Shown: positions 1 through 9,343 of the stretch, piece after piece
Position numbering within the stretch: the stretch's first letter is position 1
Layout of the letters: each line of letters starts with the position of its first letter
Source: Sporisorium sorghi
Taxonomy: Eukaryota > Basidiomycota > Ustilaginomycetes > Ustilaginales > Ustilaginaceae
Assembly (NCBI GenBank): GCA_023212695.1
Contig: JALCCG010000157.1
Coordinates: 1-50,601 of the forward strand
DNA length: 50,601 bases
Direction of reading: 5' to 3'
Notes under the pieces: generated by a model
Seen by the model: the letters and a program-made list of their open reading frames with translations, nothing else
Told to the model about the DNA's origin: nothing
The model's database searches: none
Made by a program: the position numbers and the translations under genes

Positions 1-546
1 AGCAGATAATGATGCAGTTCTTCCAGTCTTTTGCACAGCATCAGGAGCAGATGGAAGCCACCATCTCATACACTCAACGTCAGCTGCAAGCATGGACTCA
101 CAAGTGCAAGGCCCAGCAAGGTGGTTGGAATCAGCTGTCTAAAGCACGAGTACTCCATCAGAGTGATCTGCCACGCTTGCTAGCAGAGTGAGAACAGGCT
201 GGCTCCTAACCCACTGGCACCAGCACCAGCACCAGAACAGGAGCCACAACCTGAAGCAAGCAGAGTTCCTGCAGGCACATGGACTCTGCCACTGCCTCCA
301 CCATTCCCAGGTTACAACTATCTCATGGGTCTTCCACCCCTCTCACCACCATTCCCATCCTTCCCCAGGTCCAGCTCAGTCCAATATGACCTGCCTGGTC
401 CTTCTTCACAGTATTGATGAGAGGAGGGGGACTTGTCTGTTGGTGAAAAAATCCTCCTCCCATGGGCAAGTCCCCCTCCACATTCAAAAATATAGTGTAG
501 CTGCTGCCTGAAATTTTCAAAATCAATTTCCTGGAAATTTAGGAAA
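1..546 (+). pseudogene. Degenerate coding remnant, possibly transposon-derived
   Basis: A Gln-rich reading frame runs from the window edge to a TGA at 189-191 (FFQSFAQHQEQMEATISYTQ is readable). After it, another frame carries a Pro-rich tail (PGYNYLMGLPPLSPPFPSFP) that ends near 415. The two pieces look like the C-terminal end of one protein broken by stops and frame changes. Base composition is less GC-rich than the housekeeping genes and resembles the transposon island at 21.7-25.5 kb. I do not recognise the family. The 5' part lies outside the window, so it could also be the last exons of an unknown gene. Confidence 0.3.
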
Positions 547-676
547 TTCAACTTTCAGACTGTCTCTCAGAGACAGTTATTTTCGTCAATTTTGACCATA
601 TAAGAAAATAAAGCTAAGTTGTTGACTTATGTACAGAAGTCGGTGTCAATTATTCAGTACACAGATATGACTTATG

Positions 677-888
677 ACACTCAGCACTGAGTGTTCAGAC
701 TCAGTGCTGTGATTCCTAAGTTGTGATCTTGGGAGAGTGTTGTGATGTTCTGGAGTCCCATGTGTGAATGATCCAGACTGTGATGTTGGGGTGTCAGTCA
801 TGGTAGGATAATATTGAGTAATGAATATAGCATAGTGGCCGGAAGCTTTGAATACAGCTGTCAAGTTTCAACACTCAGCACTGAGTGT
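677..888. repeat. Twice-occurring near-palindromic 18-mer (677-694 and 871-888)
   Basis: The 18-mer ACACTCAGCACTGAGTGT is present identically at 677-694 and 871-888. Its arms ACACTCA/TGAGTGT are inverted repeats around GCAC. Between the copies, at about 698-710, lies a related inverted fragment (ACTCAGTGCTGTG). This pattern suggests ends of a small non-autonomous element or a repeated protein-binding site. I cannot decide which. Confidence 0.55.
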
Positions 889-986
889 TGAGAGTTGCTT
901 GGTGATCTTGGGATTGGTTGGATAAGTTAGTGATTTGATGGTATTTCTCTCTCATCTTTGTGCGTTCTCGGGCCCTTATATACATG

Positions 987-1054
987 AGCGCTTGACGACG
1001 ACGATCATACGCTGATCGAGCGCCTCGCTCATATGATCTTCGTCGTCGAGCGCT
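987..1054. repeat. 22-bp imperfect inverted repeat with 24-nt loop
   Basis: The left arm 987-1008 and right arm 1033-1054 pair at 20 of 22 positions (AGCGCTtGACGACGA / TCGTCGTCgAGCGCT core). It could form a strong hairpin in DNA or RNA. No coding frame explains it. Confidence 0.6.
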
Positions 1055-1597
1055 GCTGCATCCCTCAAGGCATGCTTGACCGAAACATGTCCGAGTGGTG
1101 GGAGCTAGAACCTTGAGTCAGTGAGCGATGATCGAAACCTTGTGGCTGCCCGCACCTCATTTCCACAGTTGCTTTGAAGCTAGAAGTGTGCACGAATGCT
1201 ACGAATCTCCTTGTGCATGATCGCAGCTCGCGCACCGCATTTTACCACTGCCTTGAGCCTTGACGAGCACACGACTCACTTGAACTTGGAACAGCTCGCA
1301 GACAACCTTGGCAAATGCTTTTGAGTCTGGACGAGCGCACGTTAGAACACTGCGCACTCTTTGCCACAAGATGGTGCACAGATCGAGTCCCTTTGATCAA
1401 TGACACTCGATTTCTGCACTAAGGCTGCAGCTCAGTTCTGTCCAGCCAAAGGCGATACTGTATAGCAGCACTCTTGCACGAGTTTTGCCTCAAGCGCTCG
1501 ACATGCTCTCGCCGAAGCTGCTTCTGTCCTCCTTCCTTGTTCCTCTCTTACTCTCATCAAGACCAGCACGGCGTCAAGCTCTTCTCTGGCTTTCAGG

Positions 1598-2506
1598 ATG
1601 CCTGTCCGTTGGACGTCTCGCTCGGGCACGACCCACGTGTTCGATGCTGAACATGGCGAAGACTATGACGATGCTGCAGTGGTGGAAGCCATCCAGGATC
1701 CGGAAACCCCACTCAAGGTTCTGCAAGAGATTTTGAACCAATGTGCCAGCGCTATCGTCTTTTGCAAGAGCACCATTGCCTCTCTCGTCGAAAGGTTCGC
1801 AGGCGGTCAGAACCAGGAGACCTTGCGTCTTGCGCCTTCAGCGTGCTATTGGGGCTATATTATGCTGCACGCGGAAGCCGCCAACGTGTACATACGTGTA
1901 AGGAACAACGTCCAAGTCGACGAACGTTTTGCAAGCGACAGACCCTTCCCAAGCTTCGCGTCTCCCCTGCAGCCTCAGGTCTATGCCAGAGACGATCCGA
2001 CCAATGTTCACCTGGAGCAATTCCTTCGAATCACTGGATGGACGGTTGAGCAGACCAAGGCCATCCCCATCCAAGGCGAGCAAGGCGAGCAAGGCTGGCG
2101 GGACACGTGGATCTTTCCTCGAACATTGTCAAGCACTCGTCCTGCCTCGACAAGTGCGCTCAGCAACGATGCGGTGCTTCTCAAAGAAGTGCAAGCTATG
2201 TCGAGCTTCTTCAACATTTCAACCAACGATGCGCTTCAAGTCTTACAGGATGGGCGCAACCTCGAAGCGGCAAGCCAGTCGAGCCTCCGAGGCACTGGCA
2301 CTGACCCGAAGGGAAAAGGCAAAGCTAGGGAAGTTTCGCACGACAAGGAAGACCAAGCTGAGGAAAGCGACACTAGCTCGGAAGACACTTCGGTGCAGTG
2401 GCTCAACGAAGCCGAGATAGGCAGATGCTTTTTGAAGTACAAGAGAGACTTTGAGCGCAAGTACAACCAGACACAATGGCACCATTCCCTGGGTGCAAGG
2501 GAGTGA
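1598..2506 (+). CDS. Hypothetical protein, 302 aa
   Basis: A single uninterrupted frame runs from ATG 1598 to TGA 2506. The N-terminal two thirds (to about residue 225) have a mixed, globular composition with predicted helices (for example LKVLQEILNQCASAIVF). A low-complexity Ser/Asp/Glu-rich stretch follows (residues about 235-275), then a short basic and aromatic tail. There is no signal peptide, membrane span or motif I recognise. It lies between the repeat-rich left edge and the mitochondrial carrier gene. Codon bias is weaker than in neighbouring housekeeping genes, as expected for a lineage-specific or lowly expressed gene. An upstream exon cannot be excluded. Confidence 0.6.
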   Translation: MPVRWTSRSGTTHVFDAEHGEDYDDAAVVEAIQDPETPLKVLQEILNQCASAIVFCKSTIASLVERFAGGQNQETLRLAPSACYWGYIMLHAEAANVYIRVRNNVQVDERFASDRPFPSFASPLQPQVYARDDPTNVHLEQFLRITGWTVEQTKAIPIQGEQGEQGWRDTWIFPRTLSSTRPASTSALSNDAVLLKEVQAMSSFFNISTNDALQVLQDGRNLEAASQSSLRGTGTDPKGKGKAREVSHDKEDQAEESDTSSEDTSVQWLNEAEIGRCFLKYKRDFERKYNQTQWHHSLGARE

Positions 2507-3162
2507 GCAATGGCACTTTCGATGCTGAAGGACGAGTTCCTTGATAAGTGCTGGGCCCTTGATGACGAACAAAGTTCCTTCACATGTGCATACAGTATGC
2601 TCAGCGACTATAATCTGTCCTGATCCTGTAGTCTTGTTCACTTGGCTTGCAATCCATTCGCACTTGACGAGATCTGTGCGCACACATATGAGTGCTCGTC
2701 TCTCTAACCAAGCGACTCTCAGCGCGTTGAGCTTCCGCTAGCTCTCCTCTGCTGAGTCGGCTGAATCACAATCACAAATGTGACTGTCTTGGCCACTGGG
2801 AAATGGGTGGCACATCCAAATTGGGCAAGCGTGACTTTGAATCGACAATTTGGCAGCATCTTTTTCTTTGCTCAATTTTTTGCTCAATTCTTTTTGGGTC
2901 AGCGAGCGAAGCTCAGTTTTCTGACTCCACCTCATCATCTTCGCATCTTCGCATCACCACACCATCGACATATCCTACTCGCCACAAGGACCATGCTCGC
3001 TACAAGAACATCGTAAAGGGTCTCACAGCTTTCATTGCGACGACTACAGCTCCAGTCGATCCCACTTCTTCGTCTTGCAGGGCTGGCTCCCCGCTGCGCC
3101 ACAGCTTGGCCTCCACTTTCTTTCCTTCCAGTGCGAATCACGACTCGCAGGCCTTTCTCAAC
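2507..3162. other. Intergenic region / 5' leader of the carrier gene
   Basis: About 650 bases between the unknown gene and the carrier start. An in-frame upstream ATG exists at 2803. The extra 120 residues it would add are Ser-rich, not carrier-like, and mitochondrial carriers normally need no presequence, so I treat this as leader and promoter. The stretch at 2855-2900 is T-rich. Confidence 0.5.
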
Positions 3163-4905
3163 ATGGCGACGACTTCTTCATCACAAGCCTCATCATCGCG
3201 GCTCGCCGATTCAGGCGACACAGATGCCTTTCCCACCATGTCGGCCACCTCGCTCGAGGGCAAGCGACGCGGCAGCTTTGGTCAGGGCACGCCACGCAAA
3301 CCCGTCTCGCGCAGCAAGAAGGCCGTCGCTGCTGTCACGGGTGCCGTTACCACTTCGTTTCTCATGACACCGTTTGATGTCATCAAGACAAGGTTGCAGA
3401 CGCAGGCTAGTGCTGAGCCACTGTTCTTTCCGTCGCAGCACCTGGCTTCGGTTTCAGGCCCGCTGCCGGCATCGACATCGATATCGGGGTCGAACAAGGG
3501 CAAGGGTAAAGGTGTTGTGCGAGGATCATCATCAGGCTTGGCTTCAGGAGCGATGCAAGCTCATCCAGCAACATGTTGCCAGCAGACGTTTTTCAGTTCG
3601 AATCGACAGCCAGAGTCGATCTTGTGCCGGTACGACCCACGCCGGGCCTCGTCTTCGTCCACGACGGCATCGACACCAGCAGCTTCTTCATCTGCATTCT
3701 TCACACCGGCATCATCATCGAAAACTCCGTCAACACGATCGTCAGCGCCACGAACCACATCGACGCGCTTCGGTCGCCACACCACCTCGTTTGCCCCATC
3801 CCCGACTCCGCCTCGATCGAGCGTCCGCGTGCTGCCGTCGCCGCCACCTGCACCTGTGGGATACATGCACCCAACCCCGTCGGCAGTCACGGCGAACGGC
3901 TCGTCCTCGTGCGCGTGTGCGTTTCCGGACTCGACCGTCGCTGCGCGCGAGCTCAAAGCCGCCGCTGCCAAGCAGGGCCGCCTGACAGGTCTGTGGGATG
4001 GCGTGATCAAAGTTGGTCGAGCCGAGGGCGTGCGCGGGCTGTGGCGCGGGCTGGCACCTACGTTGATGATGACGGTGCCGGGGCAAGTGACGTACATGTC
4101 GTGCTATGACTTCTTCCGTACGGCTCTGCTGGCGTCGGAGGATACGGGGCGGGTGCAGGCTGCCTTCGCGCAGGATTCAGCGGCGAATGGGCGCGAGCTC
4201 GGGCTGGCGGGCAAAACCCCGTCATTGTCGGCGGTGACTGCGCAGTCGCTCTACGCGTCCCTGCTTGCTGGTGCGCTTGCTCGCGGGCTATCAGCGACAC
4301 TCGTGACGCCGCTCGAGCTGATCCGCACGCGGCTGCAGGCGTCATCGCGCGCCCAGGCGAGCCTCTCGAGCATCCTGCGCGGTTTGTGGGTCGAGATGCG
4401 CACCACGCAGTTGCGCAGTGGCGGTGGCCCGCTGATTCTGTGGCGCGGGCTGACGCCGACGCTGTGGAGGGACGTGCCGTTCAGCGCGATCTACTTTGCG
4501 GGGTACGAGGCGACCAAGCGCTCGCTCACGGGCGGCGGGCTGGGCGAAGGCAATGCGTCCGGCAGCGGCGAGGAGTTCGGTGTGGCGTTTGTAGCGGGTG
4601 CGCTGTCGGGCAGCTTTGCAGCGGTCGTGACGCACCCGTTTGACGTGGTCAAGACGCGCCTCCAGACGCAGGGTTCCGGGAGAGAGGTCGAAGGGAGGCT
4701 GTCCGGCTCGCTGCGTGGAGCGGGCAGCGCGCAGACGCACAGCGGGAATGTGTGGGCCGCTATGCGGAGCATTGTCAAGAGCGAGGGGAGCAAGGGGCTG
4801 TGGAAAGGGCTCACTCCGAGGACGGCTAAGGTGGCGCCGGCGTGCGGCGTCATGATTGCGAGCTTTGAGGTTGTGGGTCGGGCGTTGGCGGATTTGGATA
4901 TCTGA
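3163..4905 (+). CDS. MTM1: Mitochondrial carrier, Mtm1/SLC25A39-40 type, 580 aa
   Basis: This is an inner-membrane SLC25 carrier with three repeats. The signature motifs are PFDVIKTRLQTQ near residue 70, TPLELIRTRLQ near 382 and HPFDVVKTRLQTQ near 490. The Mtm1 class is indicated by VPGQVTYMSCYDFFR, LWRGLTPTLWRDVPFSAIYF, and PRTAKVAPACGVMIASFE at the C-terminus. Members (SLC25A39/40, yeast Mtm1) are linked to mitochondrial glutathione import and earlier to manganese delivery to Sod2. After the first signature a long matrix-loop insert of about 180 residues is Ser/Thr/Pro-rich and contains Cys pairs (TCCQQ near residue 136, SILC, and CACAF near 247). Such a Cys-bearing loop is the known sensor and regulatory region in SLC25A39. 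The start at 3163 sits in a good context (AACATGGCG). No intron is needed. Its 3' end converges with HEH1, 255 bp away. Confidence 0.85.
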   Translation: MATTSSSQASSSRLADSGDTDAFPTMSATSLEGKRRGSFGQGTPRKPVSRSKKAVAAVTGAVTTSFLMTPFDVIKTRLQTQASAEPLFFPSQHLASVSGPLPASTSISGSNKGKGKGVVRGSSSGLASGAMQAHPATCCQQTFFSSNRQPESILCRYDPRRASSSSTTASTPAASSSAFFTPASSSKTPSTRSSAPRTTSTRFGRHTTSFAPSPTPPRSSVRVLPSPPPAPVGYMHPTPSAVTANGSSSCACAFPDSTVAARELKAAAAKQGRLTGLWDGVIKVGRAEGVRGLWRGLAPTLMMTVPGQVTYMSCYDFFRTALLASEDTGRVQAAFAQDSAANGRELGLAGKTPSLSAVTAQSLYASLLAGALARGLSATLVTPLELIRTRLQASSRAQASLSSILRGLWVEMRTTQLRSGGGPLILWRGLTPTLWRDVPFSAIYFAGYEATKRSLTGGGLGEGNASGSGEEFGVAFVAGALSGSFAAVVTHPFDVVKTRLQTQGSGREVEGRLSGSLRGAGSAQTHSGNVWAAMRSIVKSEGSKGLWKGLTPRTAKVAPACGVMIASFEVVGRALADLDI

Positions 4906-5160
4906 AGAGGAGGAGGAGGACCAAAAGCTTGTCCAACAAGTGTCATACAAAAGCATCGTCTTCGTTTGCATCGTCCCAAATCGTACAGTTTCTGACACAA
5001 GCTCTGGAGTGCGTCGGTGCGGTTTGGCTGAGGATTTCGAGTTCATTTATCTGTGAGTGTGTGTGTGATGTGTGGCTACGCTACATGCATGATGTCAATC
5101 GGATCGAAACGGCTCACACCCAGCCTAGCTGTGCACTTCGTTCAACGTATTCGTCCTCAC

Positions 5161-7560
5161 TTACGCCACCGGCCTTCCCTGCTCCACCCTCGGCGACGAC
5201 CCCTCAGCGCCCCTCCAGCCCTCCATCCCGACCCACTGCCACACCCGCAGCCACTCGCCCTTCTTCTGCGCCTGCCTTACCCGCACATTCGAGTTCTCCT
5301 CCACCACGCTTGCCACCTTCTTCCACAGCCTGTTCCTCGCGCCCGCGTGGTGCACTCCGCTCAACACGTGATCGCGCAGGTGCGAGAGGGGCACAAAGTC
5401 GTCCGGGTGCACGACGGGGTCGCGCGCGTGCAGGTACTCTTGCTCCTGCAGCTTGTCCAGTGCCACCTGCACGAGTTGGGCCACCTGGGCGCGTTCGGCT
5501 CGGGCGGCTGCCAGCCGGTGGCGCAGGTAGAACAGTCCAGCGATCGCAGTGAACAGCAGGAAGACGTACAGCCGCGCGCGCAGCACCCACCCTTTCAGCG
5601 CCAAGCGCGACCGACACGACAGCGACAGCGACGCTTGCTTGGCCGCCAAAAAGTACTGCTGCGCCGCCTCGTCGCCGCTGCCTTCACCCACAGTTGTGAC
5701 ATTGGAGACGGGAATGCGGACAATGTTGCTCCGCGGATCCGTCAGCTCAAACAGCGCCATGTACCAGATCTGCTCAAAGTACTCCTCGTCCACCCTTGCA
5801 TCCCTCGTCGCCGACATGGACCGCTTCACTGCCCCCTCGGCAATCGCGTACGTCAAGTTGCCCTCGGCACCCACCACCTTCTTGGGCAAAGCGCGCACGG
5901 TGGCATGCGTCTTTTGCGTACCGCACACAATCTCGCCCTTAAACTCGGCCAACATGTGCGAGATAGCCTGCGCCAACTCCGAGGCCAGCACGAGCTTCTG
6001 CGTGTCCGGGTGGCAGCGCGGCGCCGTCATGCTGAGCGGCAGCACCACATTGGCGAGCGGGATGTGCGAGCGCAGGTTGGGCTGCAGCACCCAGTCGTCG
6101 GACGAGCAGCCGAGCACCTTGCCGTACGCGCAGTCGGCGTGTGCGGGGCAGGGCGTGCATGCAGGCTGCAGGCGCGAGGGCAAAAGCGTCAGGTCGTCGA
6201 GCGTCTCGTTGTTGGCCTGGGCAAACGCAAGCGCAGTGAGGCGACGGTCTTCGACGATCGAGTTGGTGTCCGAGCCAGTGTTGCAGAAGCCGAGCGCGTG
6301 CGTCTCTCGAGCGTACCAGACGATGTACGAGAGAATGGTGATGGCGACAAGAGCAATCATAGATGAGAGAAGGTGGTCGATAAAAGACTTGCCCGAACGC
6401 TGTTCCCGACGTCGCTGCTTGTCCCTCTTGCGTCGAAGGTTGCGCATCTTGGCAAGGGCCGAAGGAGATGTAAAGGTGTCGAGATCAAAGTCGTCGTCAT
6501 CGTCGCCGTCGTCCGCAGCTTCCGCACCCGAGTCCGCTGGTAATGCCTGCTTGGCGTGTCGGGCCGTCGCTTCGTCATCAGCAGCGTGCCCGCCGGTAGA
6601 GTCGGCCGAGGTGGTACCAGTGAGGCGGCTGATGATGCGAGGAGGAGTGGTCTTGGCAACGGCTTGATCCATGTAGTTCCGCAACGTGCTGCCGACACTG
6701 GGGCTAGCTTGCTGAACTTGTTTGGAAGGCGAGTCGGGGGTAAGCGACGAGTTGGACGTCTTTTTGCGCAAAGTGGAGCTGCCGTCGGTGGTCTTGCGGC
6801 GTGTCTTTCGTGCGGAAGCGGCGGCTTTGGCAGCGATGCCAGGTGCGGGAGAAGCCTCGCTGCCAGACTGGAAAGGGTTGCTGTCGGAAAAAGTGCCGTC
6901 GTCGTCGCTCCTTGCGCCGCTGTAGCTGAGACGTCCGGCTCTGCGAGAGATGGGTGCGGGAGGCGAGGTGTTGGCATCGAACGAGACGTGACGCTTGGAT
7001 GCATTGTCTTCGTGGTCTGACGCTTCGGTGGGAGCGGCAACGACAGCTGGAGCGGTTTTGCGGGGTCGACCAGGTCTCCTCTTGACGGGAGCTTCCACCT
7101 CCTGCGGCTCCGGTTTTGGTTCGGTTTCCTTTGTATCGGTCTCGGCCTCGCTTTCGGTGGATGCGGCGAGCTGGCTGGGCAAGGACGACTTTCTGCGGGT
7201 TGACATACGGGTTCCAGAGGGGGTTTTGGCAGGGGTCCTGGAGGCAGAAGCTGCAGCGGAGGGCGTGGCGACCTCGCTCTTTCTGGGACGACCCGGCCTG
7301 CGTTTTGCGGGAGTCTGCTCTGGCGTTGCATGGTCGCGCATGTCGATGATACCGCTGGAGCTTGCGACGATGGAAGCATTCTTCTTGCGGATGGACGCGG
7401 TTTTGGGGAGAACCTCTTCGTTGAAGTGCTGAACGAGCTCGGCCTTTCTTGCAATGCTACTGAATTTGACCTCGTGCTCCACCAAGATGTTGCGCAGCTG
7501 TGGCATGGTGAGCGAGTTGGGGTCGAAGCCCTCGCGCATGTATTCGTCGCGTTCGACCAT
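5161..7560 (-). CDS. SRC1: Inner nuclear membrane protein, HeH/LEM-like + MSC domain (Heh1/Src1), 799 aa
   Basis: The N-terminal helix-extension-helix domain (residues about 9-50, FDPNSLTMPQLRNILVEHEV...RKAELVQHF) is the DNA/chromatin-binding fold of Src1/Heh1/MAN1 proteins. Two AT-hook-like RRPGRPRK motifs follow near residues 85 and 160. Then comes a long Ser-rich linker, a first membrane segment (about 390-415, IALVAITILSYIVWY), a lumenal part with paired Cys residues (CTPCPAHADC), a second membrane segment (about 660-680, VFLLFTAIAGLFYL) and a C-terminal MSC winged-helix region. Family members tether chromatin and rDNA to the nuclear envelope. An in-frame ATG exists upstream at 7632. I chose 7560 because MVERDEYMREGFDP begins directly before the domain, as in homologues. 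Single exon; convergent with MTM1. Confidence 0.85.
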   Translation of the reverse strand: MVERDEYMREGFDPNSLTMPQLRNILVEHEVKFSSIARKAELVQHFNEEVLPKTASIRKKNASIVASSSGIIDMRDHATPEQTPAKRRPGRPRKSEVATPSAAASASRTPAKTPSGTRMSTRRKSSLPSQLAASTESEAETDTKETEPKPEPQEVEAPVKRRPGRPRKTAPAVVAAPTEASDHEDNASKRHVSFDANTSPPAPISRRAGRLSYSGARSDDDGTFSDSNPFQSGSEASPAPGIAAKAAASARKTRRKTTDGSSTLRKKTSNSSLTPDSPSKQVQQASPSVGSTLRNYMDQAVAKTTPPRIISRLTGTTSADSTGGHAADDEATARHAKQALPADSGAEAADDGDDDDDFDLDTFTSPSALAKMRNLRRKRDKQRRREQRSGKSFIDHLLSSMIALVAITILSYIVWYARETHALGFCNTGSDTNSIVEDRRLTALAFAQANNETLDDLTLLPSRLQPACTPCPAHADCAYGKVLGCSSDDWVLQPNLRSHIPLANVVLPLSMTAPRCHPDTQKLVLASELAQAISHMLAEFKGEIVCGTQKTHATVRALPKKVVGAEGNLTYAIAEGAVKRSMSATRDARVDEEYFEQIWYMALFELTDPRSNIVRIPVSNVTTVGEGSGDEAAQQYFLAAKQASLSLSCRSRLALKGWVLRARLYVFLLFTAIAGLFYLRHRLAAARAERAQVAQLVQVALDKLQEQEYLHARDPVVHPDDFVPLSHLRDHVLSGVHHAGARNRLWKKVASVVEENSNVRVRQAQKKGEWLRVWQWVGMEGWRGAEGSSPRVEQGRPVA

Positions 7561-7710
7561 CTTGGCTGTCGTCGCGACCGCCTTGCGGTGAAGCAAGCTG
7601 TGCGGTGCCCAAGAGGATGGATGGAACGCCAAAGACGAACAAGATGATGGTGGTGGTAGGAAGGAAAGAAGAAGCGAAAGATCGAGTGCGGGATATCTTT
7701 CTCAAAACTC

Positions 7711-7745
<35 letters not shown>

Positions 7746-8553
7746 CCCGCGCCGCCGCTTGTTGGAAGGCGGTCGAGGAGGAGAGCGCAGCTGGTCGTGC
7801 ATGGATTTTTGCAATTTACTTGGACCCTTGAGCCTCACGCGTGTCACAGTGAGGACAGCTATCACGTGACTGAAATAGGCCTAACATTGACGCAAATTCT
7901 AATCGTTGATGATGACGTAATCGAACTTTGACGAAAAAAACTCGATACTCAGGGTAAATCGACGAGTGGCGATGCGCTCCAGATCGTGGACAGGGCAGCG
8001 GGTAAGGGTCAAGGGCGCTGCGTGTAAACGTTCTATCTAAGCGGTAAAACATGGCTAAAACGAGTCGAGATGTGTTTGAGCCTCGACTTCCGCTTTCGAA
8101 AATTTGGGCGAGGCGGAAACATCCGTCAATCCTCGTCGGGCAAAACCCGAGGTTGCGGAAAGCAGCGAAAAAATTTCGAGCGAAATTGAGAGAGAGAGAG
8201 AGAGGCGCAAGAGGAGGCAGAGGCGGCTGAGACCGTGTCAGTTTCTGTCGCTCTGCGTGAGGCAGGGTCAACTGCATGAGCTTGCATGCCGTCACTGGAG
8301 AAAACGTTCTTGACAAGTGTGTTCAGCTGACCGACGTGTCGTTTGGACAAACTCTCACTCTCCCGACATTGTGACTCGCCTCTCTTTGTCGAGCGTTTCA
8401 GTCGTAGCATCCTCTTTGATCATCCACCACCACATCATCATCTTCGTCGCTACTGATTCAAAGTCGACTCTCTCCAGCTGGAAAATCGTGCTCGCAGCTT
8501 TACTGCCACTGTCCTACTCACACCTAGAGCCACCACTCAGGACACACCACACC
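7561..8553. other. Divergent intergenic region with T32 and GA tracts
   Basis: About 1 kb separates the SRC1 start from the start of the plus-strand Ser-rich gene, so it should hold both promoters. It contains a run of 32 T at 7714-7745, a GA repeat at 8188-8204, and pyrimidine-rich sequence before the downstream ATG. No gene is supported. Confidence 0.5.
7714..7745 (+). repeat. Homopolymer T32
   Basis: An uninterrupted run of 32 T lies about 150 bp upstream of the SRC1 start codon (A run on the coding strand). Its length is probably unreliable in the assembly. Poly(dA:dT) tracts often exclude nucleosomes at fungal promoters. Confidence 0.9.
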
Positions 8554-9132
8554 ATGTACTCGACATCTCCCTCCTCGTCGTCGATGGCCTCGTCGTCGGG
8601 TCGCTCTTCGCCCGAGCACCAATCGCAACAGCAGCCCACATCAAAACCGCAGCGCAGCAACTCGTTCCTCCTCCCGCAATTCTTCTTTCCTACCAACAAC
8701 AACGCTAACGCCACCAATTCGGAAAACTCGTCGTCGCATCCGGTCACGAATGCACTGCTCTCCCAACCGCCTCGTCGTACGAGCTTCGGCGCTGGGTTTT
8801 CGAACAGCGGCCGGCTGTCTGCGCTGAGCGCGTTCGGGTTCATGTCGTCCTCGCCCGGTCTGAGCACTTCGCCCCCTGCGTCGTTTGCTGGGGCTGCCGA
8901 GCTGTCGAAACAGTCGGGGAGCGCTGTTGGGTCTCCGGCGTCGGAAACGCTGCCGACGTGGCCGTCGAGTACAACGGGACAGCAGAACAGCAGTAACAAT
9001 GCGACGTCGGCAGGCCCGGCTGCTGCACTGGCTCCTCCGGCGAAACGCCACCTCTGCTTCCCCGACGGCATGGGCGGCACGGTTTGCTACGAGGTCAAGG
9101 ACCGCAGTCGTCGTGGCTCTGCTGTCAACTAG
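8554..9132 (+). CDS. Small Ser/Asn-rich hypothetical protein, 192 aa
   Basis: The frame starts at ATG 8554 (context ACACCATGT) and ends at TAG 9132. The protein is Ser-, Gln- and Asn-rich and likely disordered. It has short conserved-looking islands: SNSFLLPQFFFPTNN near residue 39, RRTSFGAGFSNSGRLSALSAFGF near 77, and a C-terminal CFPDGMGGTVCYEVKDRSRRGS. The RRxSF and RRGS motifs look like basophilic kinase sites (inference). No signal peptide or membrane span. I do not recognise a family; it may be a fungal phosphoprotein regulator. It converges with the FAD monooxygenase, 211 bp between stops. Confidence 0.6.
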   Translation: MYSTSPSSSSMASSSGRSSPEHQSQQQPTSKPQRSNSFLLPQFFFPTNNNANATNSENSSSHPVTNALLSQPPRRTSFGAGFSNSGRLSALSAFGFMSSSPGLSTSPPASFAGAAELSKQSGSAVGSPASETLPTWPSSTTGQQNSSNNATSAGPAAALAPPAKRHLCFPDGMGGTVCYEVKDRSRRGSAVN

Positions 9133-9343
9133 ACGCACGCATACACAACGTGTTCGTTGTCTCTCTCTTTTGGTTCTTGAGCTGAGCAGCCCACCGCTCT
9201 CAGCATTCTCACACGTCATTGGTTTTCCTCACTCTCGTTTTGACGGCTCATGTGCCATTCGTAACAGCATCTCTATCACGCCTAGCAAATCTAATCTCTT
9301 GTTATTGTCTCCACTATCTCTACATCTGATGCATTCGCTCCGT

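Larger units (their letters stand above)
547..1597. other. Repeat-rich intergenic region
   Basis: No convincing gene is visible. The first 400 bases are AT-rich and contain several dyads, including a 19-nt near-perfect inverted repeat at 559-577 (arms ACTGTCTCT/AGAGACAGT). An 18-mer occurs twice, at 677-694 and 871-888. A long imperfect hairpin lies at 987-1054. The rest, up to the ATG at 1598, is presumably the promoter and leader of the next gene. Confidence 0.5.

Noticed and set aside
1..546. Assigning the left-edge remnant to a named transposon family
   Set aside because: Only a Gln-rich and a Pro-rich fragment are readable; no catalytic motif is present.
2803..3162. In-frame N-terminal extension of the mitochondrial carrier
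   Set aside because: The added 120 residues are Ser-rich and not carrier-like, and the ATG at 3163 has the better context and fits family length.
5053..6366. Plus-strand frame of 437 codons opposite SRC1
   Set aside because: His/Arg/Gln-rich antisense shadow of the MSC-domain coding region; no motif.
7561..7632. Upstream start for SRC1 at 7632
   Set aside because: It would add 24 residues without similarity. Homologues begin just before the HeH domain, as from 7560.
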